Source: Trichoplax sp. H2 (Eukaryota; Placozoa; Uniplacotomia; Trichoplacea). From it: 64,000 nucleotides of DNA. Below the pieces are notes generated by a model, which had not been told where the DNA came from, did not search any database, and saw nothing but the letters and a program-made list of their open reading frames with translations. Below, one piece after another: positions 12,506 to 24,611 of this stretch. Positions within the stretch are counted from its first letter, which is position 1, and each line of letters opens with the position of its first letter. The position numbers were made by a program, and so were the translations under genes. The DNA lies in the NCBI GenBank assembly GCA_003344405.1, contig NOWV01000095.1, forward strand, positions 124,001 through 188,000, read 5' to 3'.

Positions 12506-15500
12506 TTATCTTAAAGTAGAGCTAATAACCGAAATAATATCATTCCGATCTATCCGTTGCAAAGCTGCCGTCAGTTGATCATAGGTATTGGTCTTATTTA
12601 TACAAGTTTTTCGATACCACTTATCGAGAACTTTCTTTGCTCGATCGAAAATTTGATGCTCTTGACTTCTGATAACATCAACATCAATGGATGGATCTAA
12701 AATTGTAGCTAATCTTGTCCAATCAGTACCAATTTTATCTGCAACTTCGAAAAAGTGTTCCTTGGCATCTATAATATAACATTAATATTGCAAATAAATT
12801 GAAATGAAAATAAAGAAACAAGGCATTCCTGATATAGGTGCACTCCTACTCTTTCATGAGGCCCGTCGTGATTTTAAATGATGGCTTGTCCATACAAGGA
12901 CGTTGCTACATTTATAGACTGCGAAATATAGCATAAAACCAAATTGAGCTGTCTATGCGTTGAGTATGAGAAAGTGGTCGGATACAAAAGCACAATAAAA
13001 TAAAATACATATGGGTTGGTTGGCTAACTTCATAAGTAATATTGTAAACCATGAAAACATTAAAGTACTCCTGCTTTCCAATGCTATTTACGAGATCATA
13101 TCCTTTTATTAAAGGTAGTGAGTGTATAGTGAGAATTAAGAACTAGATATTATTCGTGAGTGTATCTTTGCTGATGTTTAACAAAATCCAACAATGATTA
13201 TACTGTATGTACTTGTATATAGGGGGTATAAAATTGGTAGTAAGACATTTTTATAGAGCGCTACTTCATGATATATATTTTTGTATATATGCAGTTCAGC
13301 AGCATTTGCATTAAATATTGCATATTTGGTCCTCGTATTTAGTTAACAAAAACTGGATGCATAGCAGCAACACCCCTTATACTGCCTATATCTTCCACTC
13401 ACCGCATGCATTTGCTATTCTTTTCTTTTTACGAGAAGTGCAATCATGTAACGAATTTGATTCAATCGGCCCTTTACGTTTGTCAAAGTGAATGTTATCA
13501 GGTGCTTCTGCAAAATAATTATAGACACACTGTATCATCTTGTTTTACTTAAATCACTCAATCAATTTTTCTACTTATTACCAACCATTAAAATTTTCAA
13601 TTGCCCCTTTTCCTTTATTGATATCTTTGTTAGTCGATTTATCTTCAGATTCAGATTCATAGTCATTTAGACTAAGATCTACTAGATAGTATAATGGCAG
13701 TTTTATATTATTTATTCCGCTATATTCTTTTAAAGCGTAATTTGCTCGGCTTTGTCGATTCAATCATTTTAAAACGTAAATTGACAGGTTAAAAATAATA
13801 GTATAGTTGTTACGGTAAGTTTTCTTTTCAAAATTAGTACAATAATTTAAAATCATGTAGCCATCCTGTTGGTAGGAGAGTTTTAATCAAATAGCGCTAC
13901 GTTAATGCTAATGCTGCATTTTATTTGAAAAAGAGGCGTTACAACGCAAACAATAAAAGCCATTCGAAATAATTTATTTTTTTGTCAATGATGTTCTGCA
14001 AAGACGCAGATTTGTAGTATTGAGTGATATATTATCGATCTAATAATCGTACGGTTGAACGGATTTAAAATGATGTCCTATTTTGACAAATTTTTTTCAA
14101 CATTTTTATCGTAAAACAAAGATAGTAACCTAAAGCTGTCGCTGTTCAATTATATCACCAACTTGCCCTTAAGCTGCACCATATAGCATTAGCTTAAGCT
14201 ACTATCCTTTACCTTATATGAACATTATGAATAAAATTCTTGAAATGAATTGAATTGTTCTTTTTAATTTAGATGCATTCACGAATTTGGGTCAATAAGT
14301 CAGCATACAGGATTATCCTTCAGTATTTAGTGACCTGATTCAATACTGTGTTTAGACTTACCATAACGTTGTTTGCTGCTATTATTTTGTTTTCTACTTT
14401 GACTTTCTTGTCCATTTTCTATTGCTAATGACCAAAATAAACCGGTCAGAATGAAGCAAAATGGATCAAAAATGGGCTAGAATAGAGTTAAAATATACAA
14501 GTCACCTGAAGACGATGTGAAATGGGAGTGAATGACTGGTTGATTGACTATATCTTGTTGCAAAGTTCGATGGATGATGTTAGCTATTTCTGATCGATTA
14601 GTCTCCCTCTCTTTTTCTTGTAATTGATCGCGGCATTGGGTAATTTGTTTTTCATCTTCTGCAATTTGAGGGTAATTTTCTCCGTAGCGATTGCGTAGAA
14701 TTTTGATAGACTTTTGATAGAATGAAATTGCTTGAGGATAATTCGACTGGTGATGATTGACTACGGCTTGATTTCGATAGCATTGCGCAGTATTAGGATG
14801 ATTCTCACCTAATGTTGCTAAGAAAACCGTCAATGACTTCTTATACATCGATAGAGCATCCGTGTATTTCTCTTTCCCATGATAAACATGCCCAATGTTA
14901 CTATAGGTTGTAGCAATATCAGGATGATTGTTAACAAAGTGTGCTTGTTGAATCTTGAGTGCTTTGTTACACATTGATAGAGCATCATCATATTTGCGTT
15001 GATAATCATAAACGCTTGCAATATTGTTATATGTTGTTGCAATGCTTGGATGATTGTTGCCAAATTGTTCTAGTCGAATATTTAGCGATTTATTTAACGA
15101 GGACAGAGCATCATCATGCTTGCCTTGATAATGGTAGATTTGTCCCATGGTGTTATAAGTTATAGCAACATCGGGATGATTGTGCTTAAGTTTTACTAAT
15201 TGAATCTTCAATGATTTGTTCAATATTAATAGAGCCTCATCATACTCACCTTGATGATAATAAATACTTGCAATCTTGTTGCGTATTTTTGCAATACTTG
15301 GATGATCGTCATCAAGTTGTGCTAGTTGAATTTTGAGTGATTTGTTATACATTGAAAGAGCGTCGTCATACTTGCCTTGATGATGATAGATACTAGCCAT
15401 ATTGCTATATGTTGCTGCATTATTTGGATGATCATCACCAGGTTGTGCTGGCTCAATCTTAAGCGATTTGCTCAACATGCTTAGAGCTTCTTCATAGTTG

Positions 15501-18500
15501 CCTAGATGACTATAGGCACTTGCAATATTGTTATAGATTGTAGCAATATTTGGATGGTTGTCATCAAGTTGTGCTAGTGCAATTTTTAACGATCCGCTCA
15601 ATGTTGATAGAGCGTCGTTATACTTGCCTTGATTGATATAGACTTGACCAATGTTGTTATGTGTTATAGCAATACCTGGATGGTTGTCACCAAGTTGAGC
15701 TAGTTGAATCTTGAGCGATTTATTATACATTGATATGGCCTCATCATACTTGCCTTGATGATCATTGACAAGCGCTATGTTGTTATATATTGTAGCAGTA
15801 CTAGGATGATTTTCACCAAGTTGTGCCAGTTGAATAGTCAGCGATTTGTTCAATATTGACAGAGCATCATCATACTTGCCTTGATAATCATAAACTTTTC
15901 CGATGCTGCTATATGTTAAAGCAACATCAGGATGATTGTCACCAATTTGTACTATTTGAATCTTAAGCGATTTATTCAATATTGATAGAGCATCATTATA
16001 CTTGCCTTGATGATAATAGACACTGGCAATGTTGTTATACGTTGTAGCAATATTTGCATGATTGTCACCAAGTAGTGTACGTTGAATATTTAGCGATTTA
16101 TTATACATAGGAAGAGCATCATCATACTTACCTTGACTATAATAGATTTGCCCAATGTTAAAATATATCATAGCATTATCAGGATAATTGTCATCAATTG
16201 CTGCTGGTCTGTTCTTCTGTGATTTAGTGCACATTGACAAAGCATCATCATACTTGCCTTGATGATGATAGACATTTGCAATATTAATATATGTTGTAGC
16301 AATACTTGGATGATTGTCACCAAGTTGTTCCAATTGAATCTTCAGCGATTTGTTATACATTGCCAGGGCCTCATTATACTTGCCTTGATGATTATAGATT
16401 AGTCCAATGCTGCCATATGTTGTAGCAACATCGGGATGATTTTCACCAAGTTGTGCTTGTCTAATCTTGAGCGATTTATTATGCATGGATTGAGCATCAT
16501 CATACTTGCCTTGATGATCATAGACAACTCCAATGTAGTAATATGTTGCAGCAACACTAGGGTGATTTTCACCTAGTTTTGTTAGTTCAATATCGAGCGA
16601 TTTATTCAATATTGAGAGAGCGTCATCATACTTGCCTTGATGACTATAGACTTGTCCGATGTTGCTATATGTTATAGCAACATCGGGATGCTTGTCACCA
16701 AGTTGTGCTAGCCTTATATTAAGTGATTTATTATACATGGATAGAGCATCCTCATACTTTCCTTGATGGATATAGAAGCTTGCAAGGTTGTTATATGTTG
16801 TGGCAATACTTGGACGATTTTCATCAGGTTGTACTGGCTGAATCTTAAGTGATTTATTATACATTGATTGAGCGTCATCATACTTGCCTTGATGGTCATA
16901 GGCACTTGCAATATTGCTGTATGTTGCAGCAACATCAGGATGATTATCACTAAGTAGTGGTAGTTGGATCTTTAATGATTTATTATACATTGATACAGCA
17001 TCGTCATAATTGCCTTGACGATCATAGACAAGCGCAATGGCGTTGCATGTTTTAGCAATACTTGGATGATTGTCACTAAGTTGTACTTGTTGAATCTTCA
17101 GTGATTTATTAAACATTGATAGAGCGTCATGATACTTGCCTTGATGATCATAGACACGTGCAATAGTGTTATAGGTTGTAGCAATACTTGGATGATTTTC
17201 ACCAAGTTGTGCTAGTCTAATCTTTAGCGATTTGTTATATATTGATAGAGCATCTTTATAATTGCCTTGATGATCATAGACACGAGCAATATTATTATAT
17301 GTAGCAGCAATATCAGGATGGTTGTCACCAAGTTGTGTTTCCTGAATCTTAAGTGATATGTTATGCATCGATAGAGCATCATCATATTTACCTTGATGAT
17401 AATAGACACTTGCGATGCTGGTATATGTTGTAGCAATACTCGGATGATTGTCACCGAATTGGGCTATTCGAATATCCAGCGATTTATTCAATGCTGACAG
17501 AGCATCTTCATATTTGCCTTGATAATCGTAGATTTGTCCAATGCTGCTATAGGTTTTAGCAACATCAGGATGATTATCACCAAGTTTTGCTCGTTGAATC
17601 TTCAATGATTTGTTTAATATCGATAGAGCATTATCATACTTGCCTTCATGCTGATAGACACTTGCAATATTGTTGCGTGTTATTGCAATACTTGGATGGT
17701 CGTCATCAAGCTGTGCTTGTTGAATTTTGAGTGATTTGGTCAATATTGAATGAGCTTCATCATATTTGCCTTGACTACTATAGACTTGTCCAATGTTACT
17801 ACTTGTTACAGCAACATCGGGATGATCGTCACCAAGTTGTACCTGTTGAGTTGCGAGTGATTTGTTATACGTTGATAGAGCATCATCGTACTTGCCTTGA
17901 TTCCAATAGACACTTGCAATGTTGTTATATGATGCAGCAACATCAGGATGATTGTTACCAAGTTGTGCTAGTTGAATCTTGAGTGATTTGTTTAATATTA
18001 ATAGAGCATCCTTATACTTGCCCTGCTGATTATAGATAAGCGCCACATTGTTATTGATTACAGCAATATCAGGATGATCGTCATCAAGATAAGCTTGTAT
18101 AATCTTCTGCGATTTATGCAATGTTGATAGACTCTTACCATATTTACCTTGATGATAATAGGCACTTGCAATGTTGTTATATGTTGTAGCAATACTTGGA
18201 TGATTATCACCAAGTTGTACTAGTTGGATGCTCAGCGATTTATTTAACATTGAAATAGCATCATCATACTTGCTTTGATGATTATAGATTTGTCCAATGC
18301 AGTTATATGTTGCAGCAATGTAAGGATGATTATTACCAACTTGTGCTCGTCTAATCTTGAGTGATTTGTTACACATTGATAGAGCATCATTATACTTGCC
18401 TTGATGATGATAGACAGCTGCAATGCTGTTATATGTTATTGCAATACTTGGATGATTGTCACCAAATTGTGTTTGTCGAATACTCAGCGATTTATTCAAC

Positions 18501-19237
18501 ATTAAGAGAGCATCTTCATACTTGCCTTGATAATGATAGACTTGTCCAATGCTGCTATAAGTTATAGCAACATCGGGATGATTGTCACCAAGTTGTACTA
18601 ATTGAATCTTTGATGATTTATCTAATATTAATAGAGCGTCATCATACTTGCCTTGATGATAATAGACTTTTCCAATACTGTTATACGTTGTAGCAATGCT
18701 TGGATGATTTTCACCAAGTTGCACTTGTTGAATCTGGAGTGATTTGTTATACATTGATAGGGCGTCATTATACATACCTTGATCATCATAGACATTGCCA
18801 ATATTAAGGTATGACTGACTAATATTGATATCTTCACTTTCTAAGCATTTTAATTTCATTTCAAGCGATTTCTTAAAATCATCTAAAGCTCCTTTCAAAT
18901 CACCTTGCAATCGTTTATTGCACCCCTGCCTATCTAAGCACTTTGAAATTTTCACTTCGTCTTGTGATTGCTCGGCTAGTTTCTCTGCTTTTGAATTCCA
19001 TTCATCGGCTTCATTCGATTTGTACTGCTTTAAATAGCAATCAGTAATGTCGAGAATAACATCGTATTCAAGCTGATGCTTATCATCATTCTTGGATATC
19101 GATTGGATTTGAGTAACAGCTTCTTTGTAATAGAATAGCGCTTTTTCATAACTCCCTTCCTGCTGAAGTGTTAGACCTTTTTTGTAGATAGATTGGATAT
19201 CGTCGATGACAGTCAATTCAGTTGACTCATTCGCCAT
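12506..19237 (-). CDS. giant kinesin-light-chain-type TPR protein with C-terminal death domain
   Basis: Exon 1 is 19237-14506. Exon 2 is 12768-12506 and ends in TAA. Donor CAG|GTGACT and acceptor TTATAG|AT agree in phase 1 and give 1664 residues. After a TPR-like N-terminus (about 1-125) come about 33 consecutive 42-residue TPR units of the type H-P-S/D-I/V-A..Y..I..VY..QGKY-D-D-AL..NKSLKI. These resemble kinesin light chain/nephrocystin-3 scaffolds but are far more numerous. Exon 2 encodes a death domain of about 87 residues (EVADKIGTDWTRLATIL, then AKKVLDKWYRK and TYDQLTAALQRIDRNDII), a fold used in NLR, apoptosis and Toll-type complexes. The likely role is a cytosolic scaffold or sensor that recruits death-domain partners (inference). 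The donor has C at +5, so retention is plausible: exon 1 then stops 10 codons later at 14477 and gives a TPR-only form. An extra exon inside the intron cannot be excluded. Confidence 0.8.
12769..14505 (-). other. intron between TPR exon and death-domain exon
   Basis: This is a 1.7 kb AT-rich intron, long for this window. No further exon was recognised in it. The two short open frames around 13488-13763 overlap on opposite strands, have low complexity and resemble nothing known. Confidence 0.6.
14680..18860 (-). repeat. coding tandem repeat, about 33 units of 126 bp
   Basis: This is the DNA-level repeat underlying the TPR protein. Each 126-bp unit contains on the plus strand CATCATACTTGCCTTGATGA (KYDDA/HQGK) and GGATGATTGTCACCAAG (LGDNHP). 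Two unit types, HPDVA..IGQVY and HPSIA..IASVY, alternate over long stretches, so part of the array behaves as a 252-bp dimer. Confidence 0.9.
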
Positions 19238-19975
19238 GTTTCAATATATAACAAGACTGAAGGCATGGAGTTCGAGAAAAAATTACCAACAATCTACAGT
19301 ATTCGATGGAGATTACAACTCTATTAACTGTACGAACGATCAACTCGATAGTTCGTTTAAAGTTGTTTCATTGTCGATATATCATCCGGTAACATCAATC
19401 TAACTTATCGCAATATGATCTAGGCAACACTAATACTGAGACAATATAGTTACAATAGTAAAGCATGATAATGGAAAGATTATCTATTTTTTTAAGTTTT
19501 GTAATCCTAAATTATTCAGTAGTTCCTAGTACACAACATGCACTTAAATAAATAAACAATTTATGACGCTGTAGAATAGAAGTCAAGATTTCTTTCTCTA
19601 TAACCTATTTAAATGCTAACTGCTGCATAAAGTTTGATAAGTCTACGTATTATCCAAGTAGAAAAATAATAGTTTTCTTGAAGTGGTAATCGTAAAGATC
19701 ATGTGTTCATCACATTATCAAAGAACTGCCAAGAGTAATTAATGCTACTGGAGAATTATTATCTAGTCTTAATTGTACGGTAATTATTATCGTGGAAAAC
19801 TCGCCTAAGATTATACGAGCGAGAACAACGGAGTAGAGTCGGGCCACTGTAATAAAGTACAACAAATAAAAGCACATAAGTTTACAAGATGAAAACAGGA
19901 TATAAATCTCTGTTCGCCATTTTTATACCAACTTTTCATATTTAAAAAAAACATCCATCATTTTCATAGATTGAT
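19238..19975. other. 5' flank of the TPR gene
   Basis: No coding sequence recognised. The start at 19237 is the first ATG of the long frame and has an A at -3 (AACATGGCG). An untranslated upstream exon could lie here, but nothing marks one clearly. Confidence 0.4.
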
Positions 19976-20222
19976 AGATCATATAATCTCACAAATCCAT
20001 TTCCATAGAATCGTTAATACCGTCATAGCCGATTAAATCTCGTATTTACTTAACTTTCCCCTTCCCTTCCCCAGTCTACTTTGGAGACGATAAACTATAG
20101 ATCATAGAATCGCACGAATCCATTTCCATTGAATCGTTAATGCAAACATAGCCGATTCAATCTCGTACTTACTTAACTTTTTCCTTCCCTTTCCTAGCTT
20201 ACTTTGGAGACGATAAACTATA
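19976..20222. repeat. two-copy tandem repeat, 123 bp
   Basis: Copies 19976-20098 and 20099-20222 share AATCCATTTCCAT.GAATCG, AGCCGATT.AATCTCGTA and TACTTTGGAGACGATAAACT. They are recent enough to align without effort. No coding potential seen. Confidence 0.85.
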
Positions 20223-20764
20223 ATACTAACTTGATCCAATCAATTACCAAGTACGGTACTTTAAGCGTGGTTGAAGGCAATTAGAGATTTGATATGCGTC
20301 GGAAAAGATCTTAAGGCTTGATGATAGCAAAGAAGATCATCAGACATCAGCTTCTAGTAGGGCAAGTTAGCTTGAGGCAGTTTATGACTTTGATTAGATA
20401 GTATCGATGAACAATTACAGAATTTCTACTATTGAAAGATTCCACGATAAAAAAACATTTATAACCGAAACTAAAGCGCTGATGACTAATCGAAAAGTTC
20501 AAGGGACCTTCTATCGCGAGAACATTTCTGGGTAGTATGAAAATATAGTAGCCCACCATTAAATGCGCCGAAAAGCATAAATTAAGTAAAGAGTAAAATA
20601 GCAATAAATTGCTATTTTATTATAAATTGCGTTCGTTGGGCTTTAATACTTCTTTTGCAAATATTAAAAGATATTTTAATGCATATGTATGGATAACTTG
20701 ACATCAAGAACAACCATATCTACGGAATGTCTTTAAATTGCTTTTAATAATTATTTGACATTAT

Positions 20765-21040
20765 TTCGGATGATACTCGTCTATTCATTATATTTATTAG
20801 CAGCGTGATAGTGTCTAAAAGTTTTTTCGACACCGAGATTGCATCAAAGTCTAACCTTGATTATATGAGACGCATCCCACTATACAGGATGGAGCATTTC
20901 ACTTTAGTAGCTTAAAACTTGTGGTAATTTATCAAAACATGTTTATTTTTATGCTGCTTTTCTCTAACTTGCGTAAGTCCGTGATACATCATTCCTTCAA
21001 AATAGTCACTATTACATCAGCAGCCAAGTCTGTAAATAAG
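20765..21040. repeat. direct copy of the segment at about 11890-12110
   Basis: Diverged duplicate of the non-coding segment on the 3' side of the TPR gene, in the same orientation (CTTGTGGTAATTTATCAAA, TCTCTAACTTGC). The two copies bracket the TPR gene. Confidence 0.55.
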
Positions 21041-22014
21041 CCAGCCTTGATTACTGTTCAGTATATCTCGTTCATGAATAGCGATCTATGAAGTAAGATC
21101 ATGCAGCTGGAACCATAGCCAACAATATTGAACCAAATTAGAATGTAATGGTCTTATCATCCTACAATAGCTAAGCATTTAACTTTCTTGATTGATTGTA
21201 TTTGGTTACAAATTTGCATCGTAGTCATTAATAGTGATTTAATCAAAATAGCTATGCAATATGTGTATCGTTTACGATATATTAACTACAGCATACAGTA
21301 TGACGATTTGTTGATCGTTTAGGTGACAGGCAGGTAATTAAGCTATTATGATTTATAGAATTTCTGTGATTGGCACAAATTCCCTCAGATCTCTCTTGTG
21401 AATATTTGCATTCTTCAATTTTTGCTTCGATTTGATTTATAGCGGTTATATCTGTCTTACATATGGCTACAACTACTTCTATAATAATATCGTCATGTCG
21501 TTTTATCATCAAGCCAGCTACTTTAAGATCTGAAAGAACTGGTGCAAAAACTATCAGCAAAATATTACTTGTACACTAGTAATTGGCATGACTTATAACA
21601 GAATGTGTTACTCAATAATTAATTAATAACAAATTTTCATAAACATAAATAAAGTATCATCTATCTTTATAGACATTGGATCCATCTAATCGTAGTACGC
21701 ATAGGAATGCCCTGTTAATGATGATATTCATAGCAATGAACACCAAGATAATGGGCCATTCTATCTTAATGACGTTAAAACAACGTATCGACAAACTTAT
21801 TAAATCATTATTAAGAATATATGACGTAATAAAACGACACAGTCTTCTTTAGAAATAGTTCATTACCAGTAGGGGTATAAACTTAAATGCTGTCGGTATT
21901 GTGGGTCCTGATTAATTATTCATCGATGCAGCATTTAATAACCTATGCTAGCTCTGAAACTTATATAATCTCGCACGATCGAAATTTGTGACATTAGCAA
22001 ATACGCGAATAAAT

Positions 22015-23290
22015 ACTCAAAGTCTTTGTACTGTCATACTGTGCTGTGTGCAAGTCTTTATCTATCTATAGTGAACACCCGAAATTCTATTAGCTTTGCT
22101 TGTACACCATACTGTGCGAAAGATCTTAATGCAAGTCAATAAAGAGTAGCTGTATTTGCACACTGTGTCATGCGAAATGTCTACATTTACAATACACGTA
22201 CATTTATAATTATACTAGCAGCACTTGTACACGTGCTGTGCTTAAAATTTTAATTTACCGTATAGTAGACACTTTCAGTGAAAATTGCTGTAAGTAATAT
22301 TCGCAAATTATCATTCAAATCGACGTATAACATGCTAATGATCGAATATTGCTGTGGTAGTTTCAGATAATTAACACAGCGGTCTAGTTAAGTTGTTTAC
22401 TTGCTGATATCAATGATAAGTTTAAATTAGAAGAATGTCGGTACATTAAATATGCTTGGAAGAGTTCAAACAGCATTAACTTTGTAGAAGTCGATATTTT
22501 AATTCCATTATGCACTCTATAGATTACTGTATTACAGCAGAGATATCATGAAAAGGATAAAGTTTTAAGCTGACTTAGCTAATAGGTTACTATAGGCTAA
22601 ACTAAAAACAGAATATTGGCGATGAAATAATAACCCATGCTTTGCTTTATCGGATAAAACCTGTTCCTCTCAACCTTGCCTTTTGATCACAGACTATATT
22701 TACTTGCGTATCTTGATGTACGAAAATTTTTCATATGTAACGTACATTTAGGATTATATTAGCTATACACGAACAGCATGCTACGTGAAAAATCTTGATG
22801 CGCGGTGAAGATATGCTGTGCGAAAAGTATTGATGTTCAGTACACCTAGAATGATGAATATATTAGTAGCTATACCGTAAATAGGCTTACACTATGTTAT
22901 GCGAAAGGTCTTTATGTATGCATTGCACGTATATAATTTTATTAATTATATCATTCATTGAACTAGCGGCACTCGCATTCCATGCTGAGCTAAAAATCTT
23001 AATTGATAATGCTATATGCACTAATAATTCTGGCTGCACGTCCCATTATGCCATACAATGGGTTTTTGTGTATATTGTCAACACTCGTAGAATAATTGAT
23101 ATATTAGCTAGATTTCCACACGTTATGGTATGCTAAAAGTCTTCATATAAAGTGAATACTAAAAACTATAGTACACTCGCTATTCTAGCATACTAAGCCG
23201 TATAAAAAATCTCGAATTTATGTACAGTAAGCACTTATACTAGCTGCACTCATCACTATGCTGCGCGAAATGTCTTCCTGGCGTCCTTGA
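22015..23290. repeat. decayed short-period tandem repeat (roughly 60-75 bp) plus larger duplication
   Basis: Variants of CTATGCTGTGCGAAA.GTCTT.ATGT, a CACGTATAATTATA run and TATTAGCTGCACT recur irregularly, for example near 22045, 22115, 22170, 22810, 22900, 23125 and 23260. A longer segment, about 22285-22440 (ATTCAAATCGACGTATAA.ATGCTAAT, TCTAGTTAAGTTGTTTAC), recurs diverged at about 23385-23560. No coding function seen. Confidence 0.6.
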
Positions 23291-23803
23291 AAGGTATGGT
23301 GCTTTATGCCTTCTTGCTCGATAGTAACATTAAGTATGATTCTAAATACATTTAAAGGTAGAAAAAGCTATCTATTCGTCGATAGCCATTCAAATCGACA
23401 TATAAAATGCTAATTATGGACTATTGCATCTTCCATCTACTCAATGGAAATACTTGTTATGTCCTATGCACAATGCAAACTAATCTTCGTTAAGCAAATA
23501 ACTCATAAGGTCTAGCCGAGCTGTTTACATGATGATGCCAATAACAAGCTTGAAATATCTTGAGAAGAAAAAATCGAAACGTTTTACCATAGAGTAACAT
23601 TCTCCCTTCCGCATTTTTAGTAGCCATTTTTGCAGACTAATCTCTGCATTCTAATTGAATATTGCTAAACAATTTTTCACATTGATATTTTATTTCAGTG
23701 AAAGGTATTGAAAAGAATCGAGAAAGAAACAAGTTTGGCAAGCGAGGAACCCAATGGAAAAGCATTCGAAGAAGGGCAGCATAGAATCGCACAACAGTGG
23801 GAA

Positions 23804-23970
23804 AGTGGGAAATCCCCACTAGAAACAAAAATGCTTCGACGGGGCGGTGCTTACCCCGATACGTTGGAAAGATTATGGGGAAGTTCTATATGTTAAGGCC
23901 ATTCCCAAGACTGCTTTTGTCCCCCGTCTTACAGACAAAATCAATCTTAGGAATGGCCGTAACATATAGA
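23804..23970 (-). ncRNA. candidate structured RNA: long hairpin with two flanking small hairpins
   Basis: The main hairpin has arms 23885-23921 and 23934-23970. They are 37 nt each, match at 33 of 37 positions and flank a 12-nt loop. Two of the four mismatches are C/A on the plus strand, so they become G-U pairs on the minus strand and a minus-strand transcript folds better. Just upstream are perfect small stems 23804-23809/23815-23820 (AGTGGG/CCCACT) and 23840-23844/23854-23858 (CGGGG/CCCCG). The size resembles a microRNA precursor, but a palindromic mobile-element remnant would look the same. No known RNA family was recognised. Confidence 0.35.
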
Positions 23971-24127
23971 TATAGAGGTACAATGATCGCAAGTATAGTA
24001 GACCGTTAGTGCAATGTGGAGTATCGATGCCGTCATGAGTTTAGTTCTAGGCTACGATGCAAGCAGTAATAATAGCATGGATGTTGAAAGCGTTGTAACT
24101 GTGCCTTAAGCAAGTGTTAAGTAGTAG

Positions 24128-24328
24128 TTAGTTGATGTTGTTAGGGAGCTTTAGATTGTGACCGTGGTTACCACGACAACACCCTCTCCACATATCGCCC
24201 AAAGCAGATTGTGCGCCTTCATGGCTAACGAGACTGAGGATGCATCCATCACCTGCGCTATCGTCTAAAGATGTCGCAATTGCAAGTGGAAGAGACGATA
24301 TATAGTGGAGGATTTTTAAAATCCTCAT
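24128..24328 (-). other. GC-richer open stretch of unknown nature
   Basis: A 66-codon open frame on the minus strand lies in sequence clearly richer in G and C than its surroundings (SLPLAIATSLDDSAGDGCIL, then SHEGAQSALGDM). It resembles protein sequence in composition but no family. It lacks convincing splice partners and may be an exon relic or chance. Confidence 0.2.
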
Positions 24329-24611
24329 TAAATGACAGAGAGAGGCAACAGTTGCCTATGAAATCTTGCAAAATAAAGGTAAGTTGTAGCGAAATTAAAT
24401 CCTAGCTAGTGGATTAAGATATATTGACAGTACAATTTGGAAAAATTGCCAAGGATTGATATCATTTTCTCATGCTTTTCGAGTATTTTCGCATTGGCGC
24501 CTATTGGAAATGTTGGACGCAAGCTGTTTGTGGATGCTAGACTTGCTGGTATACTGTGTACAATCTACTGTTCCATGTAGAGTATACGGGTAGAAAGACT
24601 AGAGACTTGAT

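Noticed and set aside
14830-18837. Many open frames of 68-83 codons on both strands
   Set aside because: They are shadows of the 126-bp TPR repeat in other frames and share its periodicity.
20347-20604. 85-codon minus-strand open frame
   Set aside because: No recognisable domain, and its composition is that of the AT-rich background.
21282-21560. 92-codon minus-strand open frame
   Set aside because: No family resemblance, no splice context and no signal sequence of good quality; it lies in repeat-rich DNA.
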